DNA of 31,660 nt, taken from NCBI GenBank assembly GCA_015062085.1, contig SUVI01000025.1:1-31660 (forward strand), given 5' to 3'. The position numbers were made by a program, and so were the translations under genes. Source of the DNA: Planctomycetaceae bacterium. GTDB lineage: Bacteria > Planctomycetota > Planctomycetia > Pirellulales > Thermoguttaceae. Under the pieces are notes generated by a model that saw only the letters and a program-made list of their open reading frames with translations, did no database searches and was not told the origin of the DNA. Shown here one piece after another: positions 7,201 to 15,793 of the stretch. The first letter of the stretch is position 1. Each line of letters begins with the position of its first letter.

Positions 7201-9672
7201 GTGATCCAAATCGCAGAAAACATTCAGATCCAATTTTTGAATTTCCTTCAGGAAAAACTGGGAATGGAGTCTTTCCAAATGTGGATCGACGGCCAGCTCC
7301 AGATTTTTTGCGGGGAAGGTACGGACACGCTTTACATCACCGCCGAGCTTCCTTTTGTACTGAACTGGTACCGACAGTTTTTCCTCCCAACATTCCAGGA
7401 AGCTGCCGAGTCTCTGATCCCGAACTTCCGCGGAAAGCTACAGATCTGCTCACGGGAAGAAGCACGCGCCGCTCTCGATTCGAAATCAGGCCAGAAATCA
7501 GGCCAGAAATCAGACCGAAAATCAGACCGAAAATCAAAACAGAGATCGATCCAGATCCCGGAGATCTCTCCTGACTCTGAAATACCGAGTTCCGTAATGC
7601 CTGAAATGCAGATCTCCGCTGAAAGTGCGGTCTCTTCCCGTTCAGTAAAAAAGAAAACGGGAAACCGTTCCGCAAAACGGGAAACACGTACTCAGCGGCA
7701 GCAGGTTCCCTGTTCGCAAATGGTCCCGAAGAGTACCGCGTCGCTCTCGACGGCCGAGCGTCTAAAGCTGCGCAAACAGAATTCCGCCGAGATCCTCCAT
7801 AATGTTCGTCAGGCAGATCTTCAGGAAGTGCTGGCTTTTCTCACTTCGGACGATTCTCGTAGGGACACAGTTTCCAACACGAAAAACACTTCTGATAAGA
7901 AAAACGCCTCCAACACGAAAAACGCCGACGGCTCCGCATGCGTCACCGGCGCCGGGAGCTCTGAAACGGGAAGAGCCGGCACCAAAAGAAAAAAAGGAGA
8001 TCGTGCTGCCGTCTCAAAAAACGAAGCAAAGTCCCCAACGCAGCGAAAAACTGGAAATACGGTATCCGGCAAAACGGAAACGGCGAAAAAAGACGGAAAG
8101 GTGCGATCCGGCAAGTGTTCCCGAAACACCTCCCGCGTCTCTGAGTCAACCCCCAAACGGCAAGAAACCGGCTCGAAAAATACGGTCTCGATCGCCACGA
8201 TGGATGATTTTTTCCTTCAGATGGAAGAAATGTACGCGGACGGTACGATGCCGCGCTTCTCGGGTTTCAGCGTTCTGTCTGCAGCGTCTGAATGTACGCA
8301 TTCCAAACTGAAAAATGAAACTCCGCCGAATCCTGAACCTGCCAGGACGGCACAGCCGGCAGCACAGCCGGCATCCGAACGCGACGGGAAAACGGAAGTT
8401 TCGACGGAATCCCTCACAGCTACGGTCCGAACTTTGCATCCGGGCGGTTCCCGGCTTCAGACACTGATGGCGAACGTCATGAAATTTTCGACGGAAGAAG
8501 ACGTTCGGCAGCAGACGGTACGGCAAAAAGCTCCACAGTCAGGTCCTTCGGTAAAAAATGTGCCGCCTTTCGGTATGAACACAGCGCAGACTCCGCAGTC
8601 TGTTCAGCCGCGAAAACTGAATTTCTCCACGTTCGTCATGGGTGCGTCCAACAGGCTGGCATACACACTGGCACGCGACATTACGCGGACACCAGGAATC
8701 CTCTCTCCGGCACTCATTTCGGGAAAGACCGGCGTCGGCAAATCGCACCTTCTTGAGGCCATTTCCCATTCCGCACTTGCCAGCGGTTTCCATGTGGTCT
8801 ACCGAACGGCAGAGGAATTTGTGAACGAATTTGTCGCCAGTCTTCGGGACGCAGGCAAGAAAAACGACTTCCGCAACACGTACCGCCAGTGTGACGTCCT
8901 GCTCTTGGACAATTTGCAGTTTCTGCTGAACAAAAAGGGGTCCCTTTCCGAACTGCAGAACATTTTTTACCATCGGATCCGGCAGGGAAAGCAGATCGTT
9001 TTTGCCGCCGACCGACCGCTGGAAGAGCTGGAGGAACTTGGTCTGGAGATCTGTTCCAATCTGCGGGGCGGATACTCTGCCGTTTTGAATGAACCGTCCT
9101 ACGACGTCCTGCTCCAGCTCCTTGATTCGGAAACGGCTCGCCGTGACCTTCCGCTTGCAGAGTCTGCCCGTCAGGCACTTGCCGCGCAGCACACTGGAGG
9201 TGATGTCCGTCAGATCTTCGGAATACTCAACTCGCTTGAAATGCGTCTCCGCACGCAGCTGGATCTCACGCAGCACGTGACCAGTACGGAACGAAACCGA
9301 AAAGAGCTGGTCCAGGAGCTGATGGAAGACTTGGTCCATCATCAAGGGAAACGGATCTCGATCGATACGATCAAGCGGTACGTTGCGGCTCGGTTCGAGA
9401 TCGAGGTCGGGCTTCTTTCCTCCGGTCTGCGAACGCGGAAAGTCTCACAGCCGCGAATGCTTGCAATGTGGCTGGCACGAAAATTCACGCGAAAACCGCT
9501 TGCCGAGATCTGTCAGGCTTTTGGGTGTGTCAGTCACACTACCGTCATTTCCGCACAGAAAAAGGTGGAGGAATGGCGTCTGCGTGATTTTCAGCTCCAG
9601 ACGGGGACTTCGCTTTCGAACGTAAATGAACTCCTCCGTCAGCTCGAGGGGCAGCTCCAAAGGACGGTCTGA
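7201..9672 (+). CDS. dnaA: Large divergent DnaA homologue (replication initiator-like AAA+ ATPase)
   Basis: All four DnaA domains can be recognised in 823 residues (family usual about 450). Domain I is residues 1-90 (ESFQMWIDG, LPFVLNWYRQFF). A hugely expanded, low-complexity domain II covers about 95-470 and includes 12-bp DNA repeats near 7484-7540. The AAA+ domain starts at NFSTFVMGASNRLAY, with Walker A GKTGVGKS at 508-515. Domain IV carries QPRMLAMWLARKFT and GCVSHTTV (775-782), the DnaA signature helix-turn-helix. Key differences: Walker B reads LLLDN (567-571) instead of LLIDD. The arginine-finger motif SRF reads SNL (N620), although the sensor-2 arginine (R670) is kept. GRDHTTV reads GCVSHTTV. 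GTG at 7201 is chosen because it opens domain I and has AAAGGA upstream; the next ATG (7264) would cut domain I. No dnaN follows. It is either the chromosomal initiator of a divergent lineage or a DnaA paralogue. Confidence 0.9.
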   Translation: MIQIAENIQIQFLNFLQEKLGMESFQMWIDGQLQIFCGEGTDTLYITAELPFVLNWYRQFFLPTFQEAAESLIPNFRGKLQICSREEARAALDSKSGQKSGQKSDRKSDRKSKQRSIQIPEISPDSEIPSSVMPEMQISAESAVSSRSVKKKTGNRSAKRETRTQRQQVPCSQMVPKSTASLSTAERLKLRKQNSAEILHNVRQADLQEVLAFLTSDDSRRDTVSNTKNTSDKKNASNTKNADGSACVTGAGSSETGRAGTKRKKGDRAAVSKNEAKSPTQRKTGNTVSGKTETAKKDGKVRSGKCSRNTSRVSESTPKRQETGSKNTVSIATMDDFFLQMEEMYADGTMPRFSGFSVLSAASECTHSKLKNETPPNPEPARTAQPAAQPASERDGKTEVSTESLTATVRTLHPGGSRLQTLMANVMKFSTEEDVRQQTVRQKAPQSGPSVKNVPPFGMNTAQTPQSVQPRKLNFSTFVMGASNRLAYTLARDITRTPGILSPALISGKTGVGKSHLLEAISHSALASGFHVVYRTAEEFVNEFVASLRDAGKKNDFRNTYRQCDVLLLDNLQFLLNKKGSLSELQNIFYHRIRQGKQIVFAADRPLEELEELGLEICSNLRGGYSAVLNEPSYDVLLQLLDSETARRDLPLAESARQALAAQHTGGDVRQIFGILNSLEMRLRTQLDLTQHVTSTERNRKELVQELMEDLVHHQGKRISIDTIKRYVAARFEIEVGLLSSGLRTRKVSQPRMLAMWLARKFTRKPLAEICQAFGCVSHTTVISAQKKVEEWRLRDFQLQTGTSLSNVNELLRQLEGQLQRTV

Positions 9673-9781
9673 TTTTAGGACGGAGCGATCGGTCGGCCTC
9701 TCAAATCGCGCTTTTCTGACCGTGAGGGACTTTGTGTTTGGAATTTCTGCAAAAGAACTTCCATTTTTTGGGGTTTTCCTC

Positions 9782-9810
9782 TTGAGTTCTTTTCTGTTTT
9801 TCGCTATACT
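9782..9810 (+). promoter_or_regulatory. Promoter of the LolD-type ATPase gene
   Basis: TTGAGT (9782-9787), a 17-nt spacer and TATACT (9805-9810) lie 68 nt before the ATG at 9879. Confidence 0.6.
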
Positions 9811-9878
9811 GAAATTTGCGATACTGAAAAAATTGAACTTGAATTTTTAGAAAACGGCAATTAACGGAAACAGATAAA

Positions 9879-10565
9879 ATGGAAATCATGCAGGTTCGCG
9901 GCCTGAAAAAGAGTTTCACGAAGGGGCCGCACACGATACCGGTCCTCAAGGGGATCGATCTGGACGTCCACGAGGGGGAGTATCTTTCCATCATCGGCCA
10001 GAGCGGTTCCGGAAAAAGCACGCTTCTGCACGTCATGGGCCTCCTGACGCACCCGAATGAGGGATCCGTCATCTATCGCGGAAACCGGATCGACGATCTT
10101 CCGGATCTGGCGCGCGACCGTCTGCGGAATCACGACATTTCCATGATCTTCCAGTTTTACCATCTTCTTCCGGAACTCGACATCGTGGAGAATGTGCTTA
10201 CGCCGATGATGATCGCGCAGGGGTACTGGAAATTCCGGCTTCACAGGAAAGCGCACCGGGAACGTGCGAAAGAACTGCTCGAGCGTGTCGGTCTGGGACA
10301 CCGTCTGAAGCATAGACCCAGCGAGCTTTCCGGCGGCGAGATGCAGCGGACGGCGATTGCCCGCGCATTGATCAACCAGCCGAAGATACTCCTGGCGGAC
10401 GAACCGACTGGAAATCTGGACCGTTCCACGGAGGGCGGCATCATCGAGCTGCTGCGCGAACTGAACGAAACGGAGAAACTCACGATCGTTCTGGTCACGC
10501 ACAATCCTGCGATCGCCGCGGGCGCAGACCGGACCGTCACGCTGACGGACGGACTTTTTGAGTGA
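9879..10565 (+). CDS. lolD: ABC transporter ATPase, LolD/MacB type
   Basis: The 228-residue ATPase has the usual length of LolD, which powers extraction of lipoproteins from the inner membrane or the related MacB-type mechanotransmission. Visible motifs are Walker A GQSGSGKST (about 40-48), the Q-loop in MIFQFYHLLPELDIVENV, the signature LSGGEMQRTAIARAL, Walker B ILLADEPTGNLD and the H-loop VLVTHN. The FQ-x-x-x-LLPEL-x-x-x-ENV block is characteristic of the LolD/MacB/FtsE group. The gene is followed by a terminator and meets, tail to tail, a LolC/E-type permease. That makes them a plausible functional pair, but they cannot share one transcript. Confidence 0.9.
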   Translation: MEIMQVRGLKKSFTKGPHTIPVLKGIDLDVHEGEYLSIIGQSGSGKSTLLHVMGLLTHPNEGSVIYRGNRIDDLPDLARDRLRNHDISMIFQFYHLLPELDIVENVLTPMMIAQGYWKFRLHRKAHRERAKELLERVGLGHRLKHRPSELSGGEMQRTAIARALINQPKILLADEPTGNLDRSTEGGIIELLRELNETEKLTIVLVTHNPAIAAGADRTVTLTDGLFE

Positions 10566-10608
10566 AATTGCGGAACTCTTAGTTTCAGTGAATTGAAAGT
10601 CCATTAAA

Positions 10609-10644
10609 AAAGGCACGGGATCAGATCTCGTGCCTTTCGTTTTT
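10609..10644. terminator. Shared (bidirectional) intrinsic terminator between the ATPase and permease genes
   Basis: GGCACGGG (10612-10619) pairs with CUCGUGCC (10627-10634) with one G-U pair and a 7-nt loop. T-rich sequence follows on the plus strand and a run of six T follows on the minus strand, suiting both convergent genes. Confidence 0.8.
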
Positions 10645-10659
10645 CTGCTCATTCCCAAA

Positions 10660-12582
10660 CTACTCGTACCGCAGCGACTCGACAGGCTGAAGCCGTGAAG
10701 CGTGCCAGGCAGGAAAGACGCTGGCGAGGACTGCGATCAGGAGCGCGCCGCCGACGATCCATCCGACAGTCGAAAGGGAAATGTCGTAGGGGATCTGGTA
10801 GAAGTAGTAAATGTCCGGCGGAAAGACTTCTCGGCCGAGCATCCAGCTCAAAAAGTCGGCGATCTCGTTAATGTTGCAGACGAACACCAGCCCCATGACC
10901 AGGCCGAGTCCGGCTCCCACGATGCCGAGAGAGAGTCCGTACATGAGGAAGATGCACATGATCCCCCAGGAGGAAGCACCGAGAGCTTTCAGGATCCCGA
11001 TGTCGCGCGTTTTGTCCGTCACGACCATGTAGAAAATGGCGAGGATCCCGAACCCGCTGACCGCGATGATCATGAAGAGCAGGACGTTCAGGATCGCGAT
11101 CTCCATATCGACGGCCTGAAGGAGCGGCATTTTGTCATCACGCCAAGTGCGGCAGCTGAAAAGCTGAGAATCAAAGACTTTCTGCAGCTTCATGCACGCT
11201 TCATCCAGATCGGCACCTTCGCGAAGCTGGATCTGGATCTGATTCGCTTTGTTCGGCATCCCGCGCAGTTCCTGAAGAGTGCTCATCGGCACGAAAACGA
11301 ACGAACCATCGTATTCGCTCATTTTGCTTTCGTAAAGATCAACGCACGTGAAGTGCCCCGTCACGCCTTCCGGCCGAATATTGCAGTCGGGAAAAGTCAG
11401 CATAACGTCACGTCCCGGAAGAAGCAGGAAGTCGTCTTTTCCTCCCGCGGAACGATACATTGCCATGCCGATGCCGACGATGATCCCCGGATGCGTCTCT
11501 TTCATCGGGTCAAACGTCAAACCGACCGGCTCGCCGAAAGGATCGAAGGAATCGTCTGCAGCATTTGGAAAAGCTACAGATCCTGCGAGTTCCGGCACAT
11601 ACTCATCTTCTTCTGCATTTTCTTCGCTCTCGCCATTCACGCTGCCCGCACTGTGTTCGTCCGTGCCGCCAGCCGCCGTAATTTCCGCGTTAGGAGCTTC
11701 AGCATCTCCGGCAACATCAAATGGAGAGGGAGTTTTCGCCGATCCTGCGAGAGTCTCATTCGGCAATGCCGGCGGTTCCGGCGGATCATCCATCGGATGG
11801 TCAGTCGGTGCCGAAACGGGTTTCGTCGTATCAATGATGGCCAACGGTTCTGCTTCGTCCTGCTCGGCATCCTTCATCGTCGGAAGTTCCGCAGATGCCG
11901 TGTTGCGCGTTTCCACGTGCAGTTCCGGATCGGTAATGATCTCTACGCCGGGAAGCGGATCCCCGTAATATTCGCGTCGATGCCCCCAGCCGGCTCTCTT
12001 CATATCGGTTCGTTCCTGGACCTTTCCGTTTGGTCCTTTTTGCGATGATTCCGGAAAAAATCGATTCAGAATGCCGCGGGACTGCGTCATTTTCTGTCCC
12101 TCGAACGTATCGTATCCCCCTTCGCGCAAATCGAATGAAAGCTGTTTCCGATTTTCCGGATGCTGCAGAAACTTCCCGAAATCCCCGACGCTCCCTTTTG
12201 ATCTCTCATCCACGCCGACGATACAGACCTGCTCGGTCAGCTGCGCTTCCCGTTCGAAACCTTCGGCATCCAGAATGCGTGTTTTGTACGTCAGGACTCC
12301 CACCGTCGTGCATATTGGCGTCATACCGACTACCTGGTCGCCAAGAGTATCCCGGATCTTCTGCATCTGTCCTTCCGGATCGTAAAATCCATCCGACGTC
12401 GTGCTTGTGACCATGATGTCGCCCAGAATTCCATGAATGCGCGTCTGCATTTCATTGGCGAAACCGGACATCACACTGTTCACGACGATCATCGTCGCCA
12501 CGCCGAGCATCACGCTGATGATCGAAGCCAGCACAATATAGCGTGTCCGCAGGTAACGAAGGCAAAGGAAAATCTTGTACAT
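10660..12582 (-). CDS. LolC/LolE-type ABC transporter permease with a large periplasmic insert
   Basis: This 640-residue protein has the four-helix layout of the LolC/LolE/MacB superfamily: one N-terminal membrane segment (about 15-37), a periplasmic domain, then three C-terminal segments within about 498-632. The coupling-helix motif KTRDIGILKALGAS follows the second membrane segment, and the tail PAWHASRLQPVESLRYE is typical of lipoprotein-releasing permeases. Family members are about 400 residues. The excess lies in a low-complexity, acidic and Pro/Ala-rich insert at about 175-365, after which the conserved PGI-I-VGIGMA block resumes. A single permease of this kind could form a homodimer with the convergent LolD-type ATPase. 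The start has only a weak ribosome-binding site, and a 13-bp tandem array lies 70 nt upstream. Confidence 0.88.
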   Translation of the reverse strand: MYKIFLCLRYLRTRYIVLASIISVMLGVATMIVVNSVMSGFANEMQTRIHGILGDIMVTSTTSDGFYDPEGQMQKIRDTLGDQVVGMTPICTTVGVLTYKTRILDAEGFEREAQLTEQVCIVGVDERSKGSVGDFGKFLQHPENRKQLSFDLREGGYDTFEGQKMTQSRGILNRFFPESSQKGPNGKVQERTDMKRAGWGHRREYYGDPLPGVEIITDPELHVETRNTASAELPTMKDAEQDEAEPLAIIDTTKPVSAPTDHPMDDPPEPPALPNETLAGSAKTPSPFDVAGDAEAPNAEITAAGGTDEHSAGSVNGESEENAEEDEYVPELAGSVAFPNAADDSFDPFGEPVGLTFDPMKETHPGIIVGIGMAMYRSAGGKDDFLLLPGRDVMLTFPDCNIRPEGVTGHFTCVDLYESKMSEYDGSFVFVPMSTLQELRGMPNKANQIQIQLREGADLDEACMKLQKVFDSQLFSCRTWRDDKMPLLQAVDMEIAILNVLLFMIIAVSGFGILAIFYMVVTDKTRDIGILKALGASSWGIMCIFLMYGLSLGIVGAGLGLVMGLVFVCNINEIADFLSWMLGREVFPPDIYYFYQIPYDISLSTVGWIVGGALLIAVLASVFPAWHASRLQPVESLRYE

Positions 12583-12651
12583 GATCTTATCAAAAAGTGA
12601 AAAAAAGGAAATTTTCTCGACAAAATCCGTCGAAATATCCAGGGGCTGTTT

Positions 12652-12855
12652 CGTGTCCGGCTCCCGCGTCCGGCTCTCGTGTCCGGCGCCCGTGTCCGGC
12701 TCCCGTGTCCGGCTCTCGTGTCCGGCTCTCGTGTCCGGCTCCCGTGTCCGGCTCCCGTGTCCGGCTCCCGTGTCCGGCTCCCGTGTCCGGCTCTCGTGTC
12801 CGGCTCCCGTGTCCGGCTCCCGTGTCCGGCTCTCGTGTCCGGCTCTCGTGTCCGG
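12652..12855. repeat. Tandem array of a 13-bp unit, about 15.7 copies
   Basis: The unit CGTGTCCGGCTC(C/T) is repeated without gaps from 12652, with the last copy truncated at 12855. Variation is nearly confined to the last base; copy 2 has CGCG and copy 3 has GCGC changes. It fills the spacer between the GH10-like gene stop and the permease start, both on the minus strand. Because 13 is not a multiple of 3 and no stop is created, open frames read through it on both strands. They are repeat artefacts. Confidence 0.97.
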
Positions 12856-12865
12856 GGCAAAATTT

Positions 12866-14512
12866 TTATTCCGGTTTCATTTCCGGGATGAATTCCAGTT
12901 CAAGCCAGCCGACACGCTGAACTTTTCCGGAACGCATCGCGATCGAGACAGTATTCAGTCCGTCTTTCACGGCAGAAAGGGGGACCTGAAAACGAACGGC
13001 ACGCTCCATCCCGCCAAATGCGTTGGGCTTGGAGAGTTCTTCCGCCTCCAGAGCCTCCGCACCATTGAGCTGGACCTGAAATTCCGCTTCTTTCAGCCCA
13101 TCCCCGGCAAAAAAACCTGCCGTAACGTAAAGTTTCCCATCCGCCTTTGGTTTCTTGCCGAACTGGATCCTGACGTCGAGCGGTCCATGAAGGAATCGGG
13201 GCAGCTGACGCTCTTGGTCAAGTTCTTTTTTTCCGTAAGTCGCCATGAAATCGCGGTAGGTCACGACGTGCCGGCGGTGACGGTCGAGGATCTTCTCCGG
13301 TTCCCATCCCTGTGCGGTCACCTGCTGAAAAACGTCGGGCAAGTAGACCAGATTGAAGAGGTAAAGTCCGTCAGCGCCGTTTCCAAGCATGGCATTCGCC
13401 CATCCAGCGTACAATTCGGGAGTCATGTGGGTCCGCGCGGCACCGCTTCCGCAGCTCACCCCATGATCCACAGCAGTGAAGATGGGGAACTCCGGGTCAC
13501 CGACGGCTTTCTTCCAATCCTCGGCGATGATGTTGAAATCGCCGGTGGAAAAGAAGCAGGACGCGACGATCTGATCGATGAGTCCCTCTTTCGCCCACTC
13601 CGCAGCACGCATTCCCAGCGCGTCGGAGGCCTGTGGCGAGGCAGGAACGCGAACGGAAATGAGGATCCTGTGGCCGCGCTCTTTTTCCTTCTGGTTTGCG
13701 TAGTTTCGAACTTCCCGAACGAATGCTGTCAAATAGTGCGCCTCCTCCGTTTCCTTTCCCGGAGTCAGATGCAGGCAGAAGCGCATCCAGTCCATCTCGA
13801 ATCCGTCTGTATCGTAACGGTCCAAAAGCTCTTTTGCGCACGCCATGTAGAAATCGCGAACTTCCTTTTTTGCGTAATTGAACGCATAGTCCGTCCAGGT
13901 ATTCGATTTTGAGTGCGGGACCCGCCAAAGTTCCGGATGTTCGCGCCAGTAGTTGAAATTCCGGAAATAGTTTTTCAGAAGCACGAAATGGACGTCATTC
14001 ATGCGCATCGAGATCCACGGCGAGATCCCCGCCTCGCGGCAGCGTTCCGTCCAGACGGCGTAGGGGTCGATCCCCATTTCGTAAAGTTTCCGGCAGTTGG
14101 AGGTCCAGCGGATCCCCGCTTCACCGGGTCCGTAATTCACGGGGGAACCGTCAGTCATGCCATCCCAGACCGCTTCATGAACGTCAGAGCGGTAACTCGT
14201 CCTCTGCCCCTGCGGACACATGAAAAAGTGGGTCACGCACGTGCCGCGCATCTGGTCGATGTACGCCTGAAGAGCCTCAAGCGTCATGAAGTCGGCGGTC
14301 TGCTTGAAGTAGTGGTCGTTGTCTTCGTTGATGATGAAGACGAGCCGGCGATCCAGATCGGCATTCCCCTTCGCCGCCTCAGCACTTGCGTTTTCCGCCC
14401 ATACCGAGCCGATCCCCCAAGCGTTCCCGAAAGCGGCAGCCAAAACGCCCAGAAGGCAGACGCGGAACATCATGCGGAACATAAAACGAATTTTGGAAAG
14501 GAGTTTTCCCAT
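12866..14512 (-). CDS. Secreted GH10-like (GHL10-type) TIM-barrel glycoside hydrolase-like protein
   Basis: The 548-residue protein has an N-terminal export signal (FRVCLLGVLAAAFGNAWG, cleavage probably after VWA). A TIM-barrel domain resembling family-10-like hydrolases follows (about residues 50-420). Typical blocks are GISPWISMRMND, the strand YDTDGFEMDWMRF with its likely acidic active-site residues, RILISVRVPAS and the late barrel strand with AVDHG and GADGLYLFNLVY. A C-terminal beta-sandwich-like region (about 450-548) may bind carbohydrate. The ATG at 14512 is chosen because AGGGAG stands 8 nt before it and the signal peptide follows. In-frame ATGs at 14551 and 14617 are possible but have poorer ribosome-binding sites. 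It lies 67 nt after the LolA-like lipoprotein gene, probably co-transcribed. The substrate is unknown. Confidence 0.8.
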   Translation of the reverse strand: MGKLLSKIRFMFRMMFRVCLLGVLAAAFGNAWGIGSVWAENASAEAAKGNADLDRRLVFIINEDNDHYFKQTADFMTLEALQAYIDQMRGTCVTHFFMCPQGQRTSYRSDVHEAVWDGMTDGSPVNYGPGEAGIRWTSNCRKLYEMGIDPYAVWTERCREAGISPWISMRMNDVHFVLLKNYFRNFNYWREHPELWRVPHSKSNTWTDYAFNYAKKEVRDFYMACAKELLDRYDTDGFEMDWMRFCLHLTPGKETEEAHYLTAFVREVRNYANQKEKERGHRILISVRVPASPQASDALGMRAAEWAKEGLIDQIVASCFFSTGDFNIIAEDWKKAVGDPEFPIFTAVDHGVSCGSGAARTHMTPELYAGWANAMLGNGADGLYLFNLVYLPDVFQQVTAQGWEPEKILDRHRRHVVTYRDFMATYGKKELDQERQLPRFLHGPLDVRIQFGKKPKADGKLYVTAGFFAGDGLKEAEFQVQLNGAEALEAEELSKPNAFGGMERAVRFQVPLSAVKDGLNTVSIAMRSGKVQRVGWLELEFIPEMKPE

Positions 14513-14579
14513 CTTTTTCGCTCCCTGTTTTCTATTTTTCTTTTTTCCCATTCTCCAGCCGGAAAAACGGCCGCCACGC

Positions 14580-15488
14580 TCATTTCGCCGCCATATCGAC
14601 GGACGGATACCCGGCATAGTTTGGCATAGCCCAGAGGTGTTGATTGTCCGCGGAGAGCTGATTCAGCATCGGGTTTCCATACTGGATGGCAAACTGCATT
14701 CCCTCTCCGTTTGCCTCTTTGGGACAGTTGATGGAAACCCCCTTCGGGATCATGAGTCCCGTCGCTTCATCTTTCCGGTACGCCGTCACGCGGGCCTCTG
14801 CGACCAGAGACTGAAACTGGTCGTAGATCAGTACCGCCGCGGGCATTCCGTACTCGCGATTCACGATGACGCACCGAGTCCGAGGCACACCGTCGGCAGA
14901 GCGTTCCGTCACGCGGAGTTCGAGATGCCTCTGATCTTCGGCCGGAAAAGGACCTTCGTAGGAAGCCGTCGGATCCAGCGCCCCAAATCCCATTGCCTCA
15001 ATGATCCAAGCTGGATTAAAGGAAAGATCCAGTTTTTCCTGGCACTGCTGGTAGTTTGCGTTGGTGCAGAAGTAAGTCGCTTTCGGTTCTGCTTTGCCGA
15101 CCCACATCCACATGACGTGTGCATTGCGTCCGACATCCAATTCCCTTCCGGAGACCGCGTGCGTACCGATCAGCCGAAAATACCCAGGGCGTTTGAAAGC
15201 GATTTCGCCTTTCAGATTAAAGATCCCCTTTCCGTTCAGTGTGGCATCCTGCGTGACGAAACTGTCCACTCGCATGACGTTCTGATTCACGATCGACACG
15301 ATCTCCGCGGCACTCGCAGCTCCCGGGATCGCCCATTCGGAGACCGGAAGCGGTTTGGGCTGACGCCGGAATGGATCTCCCGAACGGCAGCCGGTGGAAA
15401 AAGCCAAAACCGAACCGACTGCCAAAACTGCCGCAAAGGACAGAAGCGCCGGGTACGTTCGTGCTGGGGTCAAACGGAATGTTTTCAT
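14580..15488 (-). CDS. LolA-like outer-surface lipoprotein of unknown role
   Basis: This 302-residue protein starts with a lipoprotein signal (hydrophobic stretch ending in AFSTGC, so C33 would be lipidated). The rest is predominantly beta: NGKGIFNLKGEIAFKRPGYFRLIG and later strands resemble the LolA/LolB-like half-barrel fold that carries lipids, in particular the outer-membrane-sorting-like proteins paired with planctomycete operons. No catalytic motif is visible. The start lacks a clear ribosome-binding site. A 16/17-bp tandem array ends 52 nt upstream, and a protein of the 204-residue family (15794-16408) lies further upstream on the same strand. The fold assignment comes from sequence pattern only. 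Confidence 0.72.
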   Translation of the reverse strand: MKTFRLTPARTYPALLSFAAVLAVGSVLAFSTGCRSGDPFRRQPKPLPVSEWAIPGAASAAEIVSIVNQNVMRVDSFVTQDATLNGKGIFNLKGEIAFKRPGYFRLIGTHAVSGRELDVGRNAHVMWMWVGKAEPKATYFCTNANYQQCQEKLDLSFNPAWIIEAMGFGALDPTASYEGPFPAEDQRHLELRVTERSADGVPRTRCVIVNREYGMPAAVLIYDQFQSLVAEARVTAYRKDEATGLMIPKGVSINCPKEANGEGMQFAIQYGNPMLNQLSADNQHLWAMPNYAGYPSVDMAAK

Positions 15489-15540
15489 GGGTCAAATTTG
15501 GTTCAGGTTTTCGTTTACGGTCCAATTCCGCCAAAAAACA

Positions 15541-15713
15541 GTCTGCGTCGGGAAACAGTCTGCGTCGGGAAACAGTCTGCGTCGGGAAACAACTGCGTCG
15601 GGAAACAACTGCGTCGGGAAACAGTCTGCGTCGGGAAACAGTCTGCGTCGGGAAACAACTGCGTCGGGAAACAACTGCGTCGGGAAACAACTGCGTCGGG
15701 AAACAACTGCGTC
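15541..15713. repeat. Tandem array alternating 17-bp and 16-bp units
   Basis: Two related units alternate in blocks. A is GTCTGCGTCGGGAAACA (17 bp) and B is ACTGCGTCGGGAAACA (16 bp). The order is A A A B B A A B B B, then the first 8 nt of another B. A partial unit end (AAACA) precedes it. The array lies between the stop of the 15794-16408 gene and the start of the lipoprotein gene, both on the minus strand. No units are separated by spacers, so it is not a CRISPR array. Confidence 0.97.
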
Positions 15714-15793
15714 CGTGAGGGGCAGGAAATGCGGAATGGTGAAGTTGGAAGTCTCCATTCTGGATGCTTCTGCTCGGATCTGTTCGGAACGTT

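Noticed and set aside
7021..7278. 85-codon minus-strand frame overlapping the dnaA-like start, possibly linked to the orphan terminator
   Set aside because: No ribosome-binding site or conserved pattern, and it overlaps domain I of DnaA; a non-coding RNA is the more economical explanation for the terminator.
10702..12048. 448-codon plus-strand frame opposite the permease gene
   Set aside because: The minus-strand permease has clear membrane segments and family motifs; the antisense product is His/Asp/Arg-rich without a pattern.
12510..13912. Long open frames through the 13-bp array on both strands, with repeats such as PVSGSRVRL
   Set aside because: The array has no stop codon in any frame, so the frames are a product of repetition. 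They overlap the better supported GH10-like and permease genes on the minus strand.
15541..15713. CRISPR array
   Set aside because: Units are directly abutting, 16-17 bp, with no variable spacers and no cas genes.
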